Assembly (NCBI RefSeq): GCF_021389955.1
Contig: NZ_CP089980.1
Coordinates: 3,467,001 to 3,531,000, forward strand
Origin: Fulvivirga maritima
GTDB lineage: Bacteria > Bacteroidota > Bacteroidia > Cytophagales > Cyclobacteriaceae
Length of the DNA: 64,000 bases
Direction: 5' to 3'
Of the stretch, positions 18,915 to 28,402 are shown piece by piece. The translations under genes were made by a program, and so were the position numbers. The first letter of the stretch is position 1, and each line of letters opens with the position of its first letter. The notes under the pieces are model-generated. The model did not search any database. It had not been told where the DNA came from and saw nothing but the letters and a program-made list of their open reading frames with translations.

Positions 18915-19537
18915 TGAAAACAGCGAGATCATTTCTCATCATATGTTTTTTAAGTAGCTTTTTTGCACTTCAAGCTCAAGATTTCCCCTCAGAAATTTGG
19001 CATGAAGGCAAAATAGTGCTTCTCGAAGGAGATACTTTGAGAGGGTTGGTAAAATATAATCTTGAGAGTGATCTTATTCAATACAGTGGCAATAAAAAGA
19101 CTATAAAAGCCTACACTGGGCGCAAATTATTATTCTTTGAAATTTACGATGAAACGGTAGAGAGATATCGACAGTTTTTCTCTATTCCTTATAGTTTGAA
19201 TGGAGACTATAAAGTGCCCATCATGTTTGAGGTACTGGTGCGAGGAGATGAACTTTCTCTGCTCTGCCGAGAGGCCATAGAATATCAGGTGCGATCTTAT
19301 CCTTATTCAATGGGTGGAACCTATTCTTCTTACGTGCTGGTGTATACCTACTACTTTATGAGCCCTGACGGTACCATAGCCAAGTTTAGCGGCAAAAAGA
19401 AAGACCTACTCTATATTATGAAAGAGAAGCATTCTGAAATGAAGAAATACATCAAAGAAAACAAAATTGATGTAGACAAACGTTCAGACTTAGCTAAAGC
19501 ATTAATTTATTACAATTCACTTTTCGATAAAACCTAA
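18914..19537 (+). CDS. Exported protein of unknown function
   Basis: A 207-residue protein with a signal peptide (MKTARSFLIICF, cleavage after about LQAQ at 22). Its GTG start shares one base with the ribBA stop (TAGTG), so it is probably translated by coupling. The mature domain begins with a short beta region, WHEGKIVLLEGDTLRGLVKYN. A motif of this kind recurs in Bacteroidota exported proteins of unknown role. The C-terminal 40 residues are Lys-rich and helical. I see no catalytic motif and no sorting domain. It is followed by surE after 12 nt. The operon context (flavin and nucleotide genes) does not explain it. Confidence 0.72.
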   Translation: MKTARSFLIICFLSSFFALQAQDFPSEIWHEGKIVLLEGDTLRGLVKYNLESDLIQYSGNKKTIKAYTGRKLLFFEIYDETVERYRQFFSIPYSLNGDYKVPIMFEVLVRGDELSLLCREAIEYQVRSYPYSMGGTYSSYVLVYTYYFMSPDGTIAKFSGKKKDLLYIMKEKHSEMKKYIKENKIDVDKRSDLAKALIYYNSLFDKT

Positions 19538-19549
19538 AAGGCTGTTTTA

Positions 19550-20326
19550 ATGAACAAACCACTTATTCTGGTGTCTAATGACGATGGCATCACCTCCAAG
19601 GGAATACGCACCCTAGTAGAAGTCATGAAAGAATTAGGAGAAGTAATAGTAGTAGCACCAGACGGCCCACAATCAGGAATGGGGCATGCTATAACTATAG
19701 GCAATACACTGCGCCTGGAAGAAAATAATATTTTTGATGATGTGGTGGCATATCAGTGCTCCGGTACTCCTGCTGATTGCGTAAAGCTCGCAAAACATTT
19801 CGTGTTAAAAGACAGAAAGCCTGACTTGGTAGTGAGTGGAATTAATCATGGTAGCAATACCTCAATAAGTGTTTTATATAGTGGTACCATGTCAGCAGCC
19901 ATAGAGGCCGCCATAGAAGGCATGCCTTCCATAGGTTTCTCACTATGTGATTTTTCTGCTGATGCAGATTTTAGCCACGTAAAGCAATATGTGAAAAACA
20001 TAGCTAAAAATGTGCTTGAAAAAGGAGTATCTAAAGGGGTAGCGTTAAATGTTAACTTCCCTCCCAAGCAAAATGAAAATATCAAAGGGGTAAAAATATG
20101 CAGACAAGCAAGAGCTAAGTGGCAGGAGCAATTTGATCAAAGGTATGACCCAAATGGAAGAAGGTATTTCTGGATGGCTGGTAACTTTGTTAATCATGAT
20201 AAAGGAGAAGATAATGACGAATGGGCCATTGCCAATAACTATGTTTCTATAGTGCCTTGCTTGTTTGATCTTACCGCTCACCACGCCATAAGCACTCTAA
20301 GTGATGATTGGGATCTTAATATTTAA
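19550..20326 (+). CDS. surE: 5'/3'-nucleotidase SurE
   Basis: A 258-residue, metal-dependent, cytoplasmic nucleoside-monophosphate phosphatase, a survival protein in stationary phase. The family signature is clear: ILVSNDDGITSKGIRTL at the N-terminus with Asp 11 and Asp 12 as metal ligands, APDGPQSGMGHAIT, CSGTPADCVKLA, and SGINHGSN with the metal-binding Asn. The length is normal. The ATG at 19550 lies 12 nt after the preceding gene, and the hairpin at 20452-20542 probably ends the transcript. Confidence 0.95.
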   Translation: MNKPLILVSNDDGITSKGIRTLVEVMKELGEVIVVAPDGPQSGMGHAITIGNTLRLEENNIFDDVVAYQCSGTPADCVKLAKHFVLKDRKPDLVVSGINHGSNTSISVLYSGTMSAAIEAAIEGMPSIGFSLCDFSADADFSHVKQYVKNIAKNVLEKGVSKGVALNVNFPPKQNENIKGVKICRQARAKWQEQFDQRYDPNGRRYFWMAGNFVNHDKGEDNDEWAIANNYVSIVPCLFDLTAHHAISTLSDDWDLNI

Positions 20327-20351
20327 GGTGAAGAATCACTTTAAGTAGGGG

Positions 20352-20405
20352 AGGTAACTAGCTAGTAATAAAAAAAATATATTTTTTTTGATTACCAGGT
20401 TACCT
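20352..20405 (+). repeat. AT-rich interrupted inverted repeat after surE
   Basis: AGGTAAC (20352-20358) pairs with GTTACCT (20399-20405). Inside, after a small internal loop, TAAT and a run of eight A pair with eight T and ATTA around the centre near 20380. The result is a long, mostly A-U hairpin. It begins 26 nt after the surE stop, in the 415-bp gene-free stretch 20327-20741. It could stabilise the 3' end of the mRNA or be the remnant of a small mobile element. Confidence 0.55.
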
Positions 20406-20451
20406 ATTAAGGGCTGGTGATATATAGCTATACAAGAGATTAATTTATTAG

Positions 20452-20542
20452 GGGGTCTCAACAGCTATTTTTTAAGCTTACTTTTATTTTTTAAACGATA
20501 TCTTTTAGATATGCCCCAGCTGTTGAGATCCCCAATTTTTTT
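20452..20542 (+). terminator. Large hairpin with T-tract, probable terminator
   Basis: GGGGTCTCAACAGCT (20452-20466) pairs with AGCTGTTGAGATCCCC (20518-20533), with a single bulged base, across a 51-nt loop, and is followed by seven T. This is a strong stem, but its loop is unusually long for a simple terminator, so a small structured RNA is also possible. It lies 125 nt downstream of surE. Confidence 0.55.
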
Positions 20543-20682
20543 ATCGTAGCATATCGAAATAATAGCTCTTGTTATCTTGTTTTTTTATTGAATCAAGTTC
20601 GATGTGAATTTAACGCGGTTATAAGGATTATGTTTAACCTTTAGATCAGCGTTAATAAAATAAATTCAAGTTTTAGAAAAGA

Positions 20683-20712
20683 AAAGGCTGTTCATTTACT
20701 TGAACAGCCTTT
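20683..20712 (-). terminator. Terminator of the DUF6048 operon
   Basis: A perfect 12-bp stem AAAGGCTGTTCA (20683-20694) / TGAACAGCCTTT (20701-20712) with a 6-nt loop. Read on the minus strand it is followed by a T-rich run, so it fits the 3' end of the operon that finishes at 20742. Confidence 0.75.
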
Positions 20713-20741
20713 CTTGTTTTCACGTAAGTCGGGTGAATCTT

Positions 20742-21509
20742 TTATAAACTTAATTTTAAATATAGGTTTACAGCAGGTACTGAGCTGTCAAAACCTCTGC
20801 CATAACCCGGTATAGAATAAGTATCTACAGGTTCAAATGTTTCTTTTTCTATCATGAACCGCATGGCAAAAGTAGCTCCTACTATAACATAGTCTGTAAG
20901 CTTTCTTTCAGTACCTACCAGTACTTCTCCCCAAGTGGCTGATAAATCTTGACGATCAAAAGATTCTGTGATATTAGGCCATAAGGTGCTACTTACTTCG
21001 TAGCTGCCGCTTTCATCATAAGTGGCCATACCATAGCGTCCACCAACATAGAAATAGTTGAAATTATCAAGAGGAAGTAAATAATTAATACCTGCTTTAA
21101 AGAATTGACCCTTTGCGGTATAATCCCCATTTTTAATGGCATTAGCGGGATTCAATTCAGCTTGTCCTATATGGCCTATAAGCACAAATTTATTCTTCAT
21201 TTGAAAGGCAATGCCTCCTTCATACTTGGTTTCATAATCAGTAGCCAAAGTGATTATTTTTCCATAATCGATGAATATTTGAAAGGCAGTTTTGACCTTC
21301 ACTTTTACTTTGGCGGTAGAGGCATCAGTCTTTTGCTGAGTAGTGTCCGTTATAATGGGCATACTAGCCGTGCTATCAGTCCTGATAGTATCAACCTCCG
21401 TAATTACGGTGTCTGGTTGAGTAGTAACCTGTAAGCTGTCAGTCTGTGCGGAAGCTGTAAGGGCGAATAAAATGCTAATGCTAGAAATTAATAATAGCCG
21501 TATAATCAT
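20742..21509 (-). CDS. DUF6048-like outer-membrane beta-barrel protein
   Basis: About 255 residues. From the ATG at 21509 the protein starts MIIRLLLISSISILFALTAS, a signal peptide ending in ASAQ. The ORF extends further upstream to 21566, but that extension would put charged residues before the signal, so the internal ATG is chosen. A Thr/Asp-rich linker (about 24-65) precedes a region of alternating hydrophobic residues ending in NLYLKLSL, as expected for an 8- to 10-strand barrel with a terminal hydrophobic strand. The gene overlaps the end of the DUF6452-like gene, a pairing I associate with Bacteroidota genomes. The function is unknown in the family as far as I know. Confidence 0.75.
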   Translation of the reverse strand: MIIRLLLISSISILFALTASAQTDSLQVTTQPDTVITEVDTIRTDSTASMPIITDTTQQKTDASTAKVKVKVKTAFQIFIDYGKIITLATDYETKYEGGIAFQMKNKFVLIGHIGQAELNPANAIKNGDYTAKGQFFKAGINYLLPLDNFNYFYVGGRYGMATYDESGSYEVSSTLWPNITESFDRQDLSATWGEVLVGTERKLTDYVIVGATFAMRFMIEKETFEPVDTYSIPGYGRGFDSSVPAVNLYLKLSL

Positions 21510-22155
21510 TGCTGGCGAAATTTGTAGAGTCTTCTTGTTCTTGCGATAAGCTATCGTAGGAGTCATCCTTTCTTATTACTTGAAAATTATAAGCTAATAC
21601 CTTTACTTTTCTTTCTTCTATTTTTCTTTCACGGGTGTAACTGGTGAATATATTGAATGTAATATCACCTCCGCTATCGTCATTACGAGTCAGAGTCACT
21701 CTAAACATACTGGTATCAGCATTCGGGTTTAAGGGTAGGCGGTAGTTAGTAGTTGAGTCAGTGAAAAATAAGGGCTGTGAAGTAGTGCCTACACCTACTA
21801 TTTGTGAGACTTGAACCTCCCCTGAAGCTAGTATCGATCTTATGGAGTTATAGTGACTGATGTTGTCATTAACACTGTCACGTTTATCATTTAGCTTCCG
21901 TTTCGCCTCGCTATAGTCCGTAGTGTCTCCTGCTTCTATTAGAGAATCTAAGGATCGGATTGAATCTGAAATGTTAGTGACTGAATCACTTAAAAAGGCT
22001 ATGCTATCTCCCAATATAGTATCTCTGGAGGCGTGCATAAACTGTAAATTGAAATAAGGGGAGGTGTTTTTCAGGTCTATTTCCTCTTCTTCACAACTAA
22101 GAAGACCCAGGAGAGCAATAACACCAATGACAAAAATGCGGTCTAAATTTTTCAT
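21481..22155 (-). CDS. DUF6452-like lipoprotein
   Basis: A 224-residue lipoprotein: MKNLDRIFVIGVIALLGLLSC, with the acylated Cys at 21 followed by an acidic stretch EEEEID. The middle (about 45-110) is rich in Asp and Ser and probably forms a coiled coil, with repeated DSV/SDSI patterns. The C-terminal half is beta-rich (FNIFTSYTRERKIEERKVKV). It lies between priA and the barrel protein, overlapping the latter by 29 nt, so the lipoprotein and the barrel probably act together at the outer membrane. The family name is from memory and should be treated as probable. Confidence 0.72.
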   Translation of the reverse strand: MKNLDRIFVIGVIALLGLLSCEEEEIDLKNTSPYFNLQFMHASRDTILGDSIAFLSDSVTNISDSIRSLDSLIEAGDTTDYSEAKRKLNDKRDSVNDNISHYNSIRSILASGEVQVSQIVGVGTTSQPLFFTDSTTNYRLPLNPNADTSMFRVTLTRNDDSGGDITFNIFTSYTRERKIEERKVKVLAYNFQVIRKDDSYDSLSQEQEDSTNFASNDYTAIINF

Positions 22156-22208
22156 AAATCAAGGCAAAAATAGGAAATTCAGAGTTTATAATGCTGTAAA
22201 ATTCTTTC

Positions 22209-24725
22209 TTAGTAAGGGTCTACATCAAAAATGATGCGCGAAGTTTTAAGGGCTTTTTCTTGTTGTACTTCTAGTGCCATTTCCTGAATGATACTTTTCA
22301 CCTTAGTAAGGTTAATTTTTGATCTTTCTAGTTTAATAACCAATTCCATAAGGTACTCATTTCTTATTCTTGAAATAAGAGGTTCTTCCGGGCCTAGCAC
22401 TCTTTTGGTGCCAAGTTGCTCTTTGAGTAAGTTACCTAGTTTAATAGCTGCTGTTTTAGCCAGCTGAGCATCTTTATTTTTAATGATTACATTTATCAAA
22501 CGCGTAAACGGAGGGTAGCCGTGCAGAGACCTTTCAGCTAACTCATTTTTATAAAAAGCAGGGTAATTATGTGTGGTAATCTGAGTTAAAATGGGCTGCT
22601 CAGTATCCCTTGATTGAATGATTACCTTTCCTTTCTTCTCTCTTCTGCCTGCTCTGCCACTTACCTGAGTGGAGAGCTGAAAAGTTCTTTCATAAGATCT
22701 GAAATCAGGAAAATGTAACATTCGATCTATGTCAAAAATGCCCACCAGGTTTACATTGTCGAAATCCAGCCCTTTACTGACCATTTGTGTGCCTACCAAT
22801 ATATCAATATCGCCATTTTCAAAATCTCTAATAATGGTGTCATAGCTGTTCTTGCGGCGAGTAGTGTCCAAGTCCATCCGTTGTACCTTGGCATCAGGGA
22901 AGAGTAGCGAAAGCTCTTCTTCCAGTTTTTCTGTACCAAAACCAATAGTCTTCATATTGGTAGAGCCGCAAGCTTCGCAGGCACTGGGCACCTGCTCTTT
23001 ATAACCACAGTAATGGCATCGCATCTCTGCTTTATACTGATGATAGGTGAGGCTTACTGCACAATTTTCGCACTTTGGCACCCAGCCGCACTCCTGGCAA
23101 ATCAGGTAAGGGGAGTAGCCTCTGCGGTTTTGAAAAACTATAACTTGCTCTTTTAATGATAAGGCTTGTGTTATTGCCTCTATAAGCTCAGTAGAAAACT
23201 CACCCTTTAGTAATTTTTTATTCTTTTGCCTGACCATGTCAGCCACTCTAAACTCTGGAAGCTCACCACTGCCGTACCTTTTGTTGAGCTGAATTAGACC
23301 ATATTTACCATTCTGAGCATGGTATTGAGTTTCTATGGATGGAGTAGCAGAGCCCAGCAATACCTTAGCATGGTGTTCTCTTGCTATTACAAAAGAAACA
23401 TCACGAGCATTATATCTGGGGGCAGGATCATATTGTTTGTATGAAGACTCATGTTCTTCATCTACTATGATAAGGCCTAAATTATCAAATGGTAGAAACA
23501 CTGCTGAGCGCACCCCTATTACAAATTGATATTTGCCGGAGAGAACGCCTTTCCATACTTCAACTCTTTCATTATCAGAGAATTTAGAGTGGTATACACC
23601 CATTTTGTCTCCGAAAATCTTTCTTAATCGGGAAACAATCTGAGTGGTAAGTGCAATTTCAGGAAGCAGGTATAACACCTGACTTTCTCCCTCCAGGGCA
23701 TCTTGAATAAGGCTAATATATATTTCGGTTTTCCCACTTCCGGTGATTCCGTGCAATAGAGAGATGTCCTTTTCATTAAAGGACGCCATAATCTCATCCT
23801 TAGCTTGTTGTTGTATATCGGTTAATGTTACTTCTTTCAGAGTAGCATCATAATTGTCAAACCGGGATATGATCACCTGAAATTCTTCTAGAACTCCATT
23901 TTTTATTAGTGTTCTTAATGAAGACGCAGACAGGTCAGCTTGAGTAAAGGAGTTCTTTTCTACTCCTTCTTTGTTTTTCTCTGGGTGATTGAAAACCGGC
24001 ACCTCTTGTAAATAATGCAGCAAAATGGCTTCTTGCTTAGGCTTTTTTTCTATTGATTCAAACAGAGATTCCAACTCTTTTTTGTCGTTTGCCAATGCTT
24101 GTGCAAGCCTTATTCGGTTTTCTTTTTTAGGCTTGTATTTTTCTTTTACTTCTTCAAATAGTAAAACCGCTCCTTTATATACCAAAGACTTAATCAGGCT
24201 GTAGATGGTTTTTTGATTTACCAATCGGCTGATGTCTCCGTAAGAGAGTGTTTCATCATTGAGCAATGCTTCTATAATGGTTGTCTCTTTTTCATTGAAC
24301 TCAATTTCAGATTCATAATAATCGAAATGAGAATGAAGCTGTACCTTAGATTCGCTACTAAGCTTGAGCCCGGAGGGTAGCGCCATGTTGAGTACTTCTC
24401 CCAGGGTGCACATGTAATAATCAGCGATCCATTGTAACAGATTGATTTGAAGAGGCTGTATTACAGGCTCCTCGTCAAGCAACTCCAACAGGTATTTGGC
24501 GTCATACTTTGCCGGAGGCGTTTCATGAAGTCGGCCTATTACTCCGGTCAAAATCTTACGATGCCCAAACAGCACTATGACTCTGGCTCCAATGCACACG
24601 CTGTCATTGAACTCCATGGGTACACGGTAGGTAAACATTTTAGGGATGGGCACAGGTAAGATTACATCCGCAAACCATGTTTTACGCTCTGTAGAAGTAT
24701 TGTTTTGAAATTCCAGCTGACTCAT
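22209..24725 (-). CDS. priA: Primosomal replication protein N' (PriA helicase)
   Basis: An 838-residue, 3'-5' DNA helicase that reloads the replisome at stalled forks. The N-terminal DNA-binding domain (about 15-110) contains ADVILPVPIPKMFTYRVP. The helicase core has Walker A GITGSGKTEIY near 325 and the DEEH box near 418. The zinc-binding insertion (about 540-583) shows four CxxC-type pairs (CQECGW, CENC, CHYC, CEACGS), and motif QMVSKGLDFDNV follows. The track frame opens at a TTG one codon earlier, but the ATG at 24725 (MSQLEFQNN) is the natural start. It lies 41 nt downstream of the DUF255 gene on the same strand. Confidence 0.95.
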   Translation of the reverse strand: MSQLEFQNNTSTERKTWFADVILPVPIPKMFTYRVPMEFNDSVCIGARVIVLFGHRKILTGVIGRLHETPPAKYDAKYLLELLDEEPVIQPLQINLLQWIADYYMCTLGEVLNMALPSGLKLSSESKVQLHSHFDYYESEIEFNEKETTIIEALLNDETLSYGDISRLVNQKTIYSLIKSLVYKGAVLLFEEVKEKYKPKKENRIRLAQALANDKKELESLFESIEKKPKQEAILLHYLQEVPVFNHPEKNKEGVEKNSFTQADLSASSLRTLIKNGVLEEFQVIISRFDNYDATLKEVTLTDIQQQAKDEIMASFNEKDISLLHGITGSGKTEIYISLIQDALEGESQVLYLLPEIALTTQIVSRLRKIFGDKMGVYHSKFSDNERVEVWKGVLSGKYQFVIGVRSAVFLPFDNLGLIIVDEEHESSYKQYDPAPRYNARDVSFVIAREHHAKVLLGSATPSIETQYHAQNGKYGLIQLNKRYGSGELPEFRVADMVRQKNKKLLKGEFSTELIEAITQALSLKEQVIVFQNRRGYSPYLICQECGWVPKCENCAVSLTYHQYKAEMRCHYCGYKEQVPSACEACGSTNMKTIGFGTEKLEEELSLLFPDAKVQRMDLDTTRRKNSYDTIIRDFENGDIDILVGTQMVSKGLDFDNVNLVGIFDIDRMLHFPDFRSYERTFQLSTQVSGRAGRREKKGKVIIQSRDTEQPILTQITTHNYPAFYKNELAERSLHGYPPFTRLINVIIKNKDAQLAKTAAIKLGNLLKEQLGTKRVLGPEEPLISRIRNEYLMELVIKLERSKINLTKVKSIIQEMALEVQQEKALKTSRIIFDVDPY

Positions 24726-24766
24726 CAATAGTCAATGTTAACAACTAATTGAGAACCATACAACAG

Positions 24767-26878
24767 TTAGTGATTTTGTAGCTGTTCAAAGGCTTTGTTT
24801 ACTTCTTGAACCGGTAGTTTGCAGGTTTTATTATAACATACATAAATAGTGGTTTTACCTGACGGAGTAGTTTTACCTTCCATAAGCGGTAACTGGCTTG
24901 ATGTGGTAGTTCCCATCATGACCTTATTAGGTACATATTTTTGCGTGAACTCATTGCGTTTAGTCATGGCATTATCTCCAACTATAGCTATTTCAGCTGT
25001 AGGCGTAGCCATATAAGTGTATAAGTTGCCCCAGTTAGAGAGATAGCCTATTTCTGTAGAGAGTAATGATTTTACTTTTGAAAGCATTGCCATGCTGGTG
25101 CCTTTATAGTCATTATCATCATATAAAACCCCCAGCATATACAGGTTAATAGCCATTTGTGAATTGGATGATGGAATTACATTATCAAAGATTTCTTTTT
25201 TGCGAGCGATGAGCTTTTGAGAGCTATTATCGGTATAGAAAAAGAGATTTTCTTCTTTGTCAAAAAAGTGTTCCAAGGTGTAATCGGTGAGCTCCTTGGC
25301 TTTTTTTAACCAGCTTTCATCAAAAGTGGCTTGATATAGAGCCATGAAAGCGTCTATAACAAAAGCATAATCTTCCAGATATCCATCTATAGAAGCCTTG
25401 CCATTTTTGTAGTTGCGGTAGAGCTTGTTGCCATCCATCATTTTGTTAGTCAGGAAATTAGCATTCTTGATGGCTAAATCTAAAAAATGCTTTTCGCCAA
25501 AGGTGTTATAGGCATCAATTAGGCCTTTAGTGGTAATGGCATTCCAACCCGAAAGGATTTTATCATCAAGGCCAGGGCGCTCACGGTTTTCACGTTCCTT
25601 TAGTAGTAATTCATTGGCTTCACTAACTATATTTTGAAGTTCCTCTACCGTAATTTCATGGTTTTGGGCAAAGGTGCTGTCGTTTAGTTTTTTGTGCAAG
25701 ATATTTTTACCTTCTTCCCAGTTTCCTTTTTCAGTGGCATTATAATAGGATTTAATTAATGAAGCCTTGCCATTAAAAAGCTTTTCCAATTCATCGTCTT
25801 GCCATACATAGAACTTGCCTTCTTCGCCTTCGCTGTCAGCATCCAGAGCTGAATAGAAGCCGCCTGCTTCATGCATCATTTCTCTTTCTAACCATTTGAT
25901 GGTTTGGTAAACCACATTTTTATAAAGCGGTTTTTGGGTTATGCTATAAGCTTCTGAGTACAAGCTGAGTAGCTGTCCGTTATCATAAAGCATTTTTTCA
26001 AAATGAGGTACAAGCCAGTTCACATCTACTGAGTAGCGAGAGAAACCGCCACCAACCTGATCATAGATTCCTCCTTTGGCTATCTCATCGAGGGTGAGTT
26101 CTACTTGAGCCAGTGCAAACCGATCGTTGGTAAGGTGGTAATAGCGCAAGAGAAAGAGCCAGTTAGAGGGCATCGGGAATTTGGGAGGTTGATTAAATCC
26201 TCCTTTTTCTCTATCAAAGCGAGAAGCCAGCTTTCTAAACATAGAATCTAATGACTCTACAGTGATGTCAGAGTTATCGGGCTTTAATTGGTATTTGATG
26301 GTTTCGCTGGTAGCAATGGCTTCGGTAAGTTCATCGGCAGAAGCTTCTACTTCATTTCTTTTGGTCTCATATACCTTTGCTATTTGGGTAAGTGCCTGAG
26401 CCCACCCTTGCGGCGGGAAATAAGTGCCGCCATAGAAGGGTTTTTGATCAGCCGTGAGAAAAACATTTAACGGCCAGCCTCCATTTTGCCCCATGGCCTG
26501 GAGGGCATCCATATAAATCTGGTCAATGTCTGGGCGTTCTTCTCGGTCTACCTTAATGCACACAAAGTGCTTGTTCATGAGGTCTGCAATGCTATCATTT
26601 TCAAAGGACTCCTTTTCCATAACATGGCACCAGTGACAAGCCGAATAGCCAATACTCACTAATATGGGTTTATCTTCTTTTTTTGCCTTTTCCAGTGCTT
26701 CTTCGCCCCAAGGGTACCATTCTACGGGGTTGTAGGCGTGTTGTAGTAAATAAGGACTGGTTGAATGTATAAGGTGGTTTGCTCCTGCGGGCATTACTTT
26801 CATTTCTTGTTTTTTTGAATTAGAACTACAGGCGATAAACAGGCTGCTTATTAACAATATCTTAAAGTATTTAACCAT
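24767..26878 (-). CDS. DUF255/thioredoxin-fold lipoprotein (YyaL/SSP411 family)
   Basis: A 703-residue protein. The first 17 residues end in FIAC and suggest a lipoprotein, unlike many cytoplasmic relatives. The thioredoxin-like DUF255 domain (about 30-190) starts [17 protein letters not shown] and carries a CHWC redox pair at Cys 81 and Cys 84. The rest (about 200-690) resembles the (alpha/alpha)6 barrel of N-acylglucosamine 2-epimerase/cellobiose epimerase-type proteins ([22 protein letters not shown]). The family (human SPATA20, Bacillus YyaL) has no firmly established activity; a thiol-redox or sugar-related role is guessed. It overlaps the preceding GSCFA gene by 8 nt and is followed by priA. 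Confidence 0.85.
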   Translation of the reverse strand: MVKYFKILLISSLFIACSSNSKKQEMKVMPAGANHLIHSTSPYLLQHAYNPVEWYPWGEEALEKAKKEDKPILVSIGYSACHWCHVMEKESFENDSIADLMNKHFVCIKVDREERPDIDQIYMDALQAMGQNGGWPLNVFLTADQKPFYGGTYFPPQGWAQALTQIAKVYETKRNEVEASADELTEAIATSETIKYQLKPDNSDITVESLDSMFRKLASRFDREKGGFNQPPKFPMPSNWLFLLRYYHLTNDRFALAQVELTLDEIAKGGIYDQVGGGFSRYSVDVNWLVPHFEKMLYDNGQLLSLYSEAYSITQKPLYKNVVYQTIKWLEREMMHEAGGFYSALDADSEGEEGKFYVWQDDELEKLFNGKASLIKSYYNATEKGNWEEGKNILHKKLNDSTFAQNHEITVEELQNIVSEANELLLKERENRERPGLDDKILSGWNAITTKGLIDAYNTFGEKHFLDLAIKNANFLTNKMMDGNKLYRNYKNGKASIDGYLEDYAFVIDAFMALYQATFDESWLKKAKELTDYTLEHFFDKEENLFFYTDNSSQKLIARKKEIFDNVIPSSNSQMAINLYMLGVLYDDNDYKGTSMAMLSKVKSLLSTEIGYLSNWGNLYTYMATPTAEIAIVGDNAMTKRNEFTQKYVPNKVMMGTTTSSQLPLMEGKTTPSGKTTIYVCYNKTCKLPVQEVNKAFEQLQNH

Positions 26879-27854
26879 AATGTTTCACAATCTGTTTTTT
26901 TAATATTTCTATTTCATCAGTTACATTGATTTGGGGGCTTAACTGATTTAACTTATTTATGGTTTCATGAATGAATTTTTGATGATCTTCTGATTCAGGA
27001 TTGAAAGGCCTGTGATGTACTGCTCGCTGAAGTTTAGACCATTGTTTTAAAAATTGCTGAGTATCTGTATTAAAGTAGGCATTAGAAAATTTGTCCCAGA
27101 TATAATCTTCAGCTACTTCGCTGGGGTGAATCATATCGGCCTTGTAAAAGCGGTAATCTCTAAGGTCATCCATCATAATCTCATAACTAGGAAAATAATG
27201 AACGGATTGGTGTTTAGTTGATAGCTCGTGGCATACCATTCTTAGTATTGATTTGCTCACACTGTTTTGTTCTAAGGTATCTTTTATATGTCGGACCGGA
27301 GAAACTGTAAGAATGATTTTCAGATCAGGGTTCTTTTTCTGAAGCTCATTAAACAAAATAGTAAATTCTTCGGTAATATCAGTGGGAGAGAGGAGCTCTT
27401 TAGAAAAATATTTTGAAGGCACTTTATGACAATTGGCTACAATCTCCTGGTTATCTATTCTTCTATAAATAAATGCGGTGCCAAAGGTGATGATTAACCA
27501 TCCGCTTTTCAGGAGGTGATCGTGAGTTTGTAGGATGCTGTTTTTTACAGCATCTCTAATTTTTTCTTTTTCAGTAGATGAAAAAGAAGAATGAAAATCA
27601 TAGTTAGCATGCAGGTGGCCGGCCTCTACGTATGTATCTTCAGAAGGATTTTCTTTATTTATGCTATAAGTAAGTAGTTTGAATATGGAGATAGGGTTAT
27701 AAACAGTGCCGAATGGATTGGCCAGGGCCTCAAATTTATTTTCATTAAATCTGTTGCCCATGCAGTCAGAAAAGCAAGATCCGATGGAGAGAATGGGAGT
27801 GGAGTGACTAATTTTTTCTGAAGAGGATTGAATGTTTACTTCTGTTCTGAACAT
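26871..27854 (-). CDS. GSCFA-domain protein
   Basis: A 327-residue protein of the GSCFA family, named after the motif seen here as [13 protein letters not shown] (Gly 25, Ser 26, Cys 27). Further family features are NPFGTVYNP and a conserved central FGTAFIYR. The fold is thought to be related to SGNH esterases, where the Ser of the first block would be catalytic; [11 protein letters not shown] near 230 could supply the Asp/His pair region. The substrate is unknown. It has no signal peptide. Its stop overlaps the start of the DUF255 gene by 8 nt, which implies coupling. Confidence 0.85.
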   Translation of the reverse strand: MFRTEVNIQSSSEKISHSTPILSIGSCFSDCMGNRFNENKFEALANPFGTVYNPISIFKLLTYSINKENPSEDTYVEAGHLHANYDFHSSFSSTEKEKIRDAVKNSILQTHDHLLKSGWLIITFGTAFIYRRIDNQEIVANCHKVPSKYFSKELLSPTDITEEFTILFNELQKKNPDLKIILTVSPVRHIKDTLEQNSVSKSILRMVCHELSTKHQSVHYFPSYEIMMDDLRDYRFYKADMIHPSEVAEDYIWDKFSNAYFNTDTQQFLKQWSKLQRAVHHRPFNPESEDHQKFIHETINKLNQLSPQINVTDEIEILKKQIVKHYG

Positions 27855-27871
27855 GGCGTAAAGGTATATAA

Positions 27872-28363
27872 TTAATCTTTGCCCAATATTCGGCGAAACT
27901 CTTCATTTCCTTCTGGCAGTTGCTTCAGGTTTTCAATCAGCATAATGGATCTGTCTATTCTTGTCTGGCTTCTTTTTGCTTGAGCCACGTGATAGATGAT
28001 GTATCTTTGCTTGCTTATAGGCAGTAGATCAAACCTTCTTTTTCCTTCGTCATCTTGCTTAAGCAGCTCTTCGAGTTCTTCAGGGAAGGGCATTCCATAT
28101 TTACTGGTGTCCGGCTTTAGTGTTACGTGAACGGTGCTGCCTACATCAGCTTTAATTTTTTTTAACCTTTCATTATTGATGGTGATGTAGGCTTTTCCTT
28201 CTCCCAGTGCCATAAAGCCGCTTTGGTATGAAATGACGTCATTAACCTTTACCACTACGCGTTGCTTAAGGCCGCCCATTTCATCTACTATCTTTTTGGG
28301 GATTTCCAGGTATTTGAGCTTAAGCTGATCCAGCTTTCCGATGGTAGATTTAAATGAGGGCAT
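27872..28363 (-). CDS. DUF1905 / YdeI-type (OmpD-associated) domain protein
   Basis: A 163-residue cytoplasmic protein. The N-terminal half (about 8-85) resembles the small DUF1905 beta barrel, with paired I-P-K-K and YITINNERLKKI segments. The C-terminal half (about 95-155) carries the YdeI/OmpD-associated signature: FDLLPISKQRYIIYHVAQAK followed by TRIDRSIMLIENL. Members have been linked to protection against bacteriocins or antimicrobial peptides, but the mechanism is unclear and may not apply here. It lies 17 nt upstream of the GSCFA gene in the same operon. Confidence 0.75.
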   Translation of the reverse strand: MPSFKSTIGKLDQLKLKYLEIPKKIVDEMGGLKQRVVVKVNDVISYQSGFMALGEGKAYITINNERLKKIKADVGSTVHVTLKPDTSKYGMPFPEELEELLKQDDEGKRRFDLLPISKQRYIIYHVAQAKRSQTRIDRSIMLIENLKQLPEGNEEFRRILGKD

Positions 28364-28402
28364 GTTGGCTAATGTTTATAACATAGCGAAAATACCCTTT
28401 TT

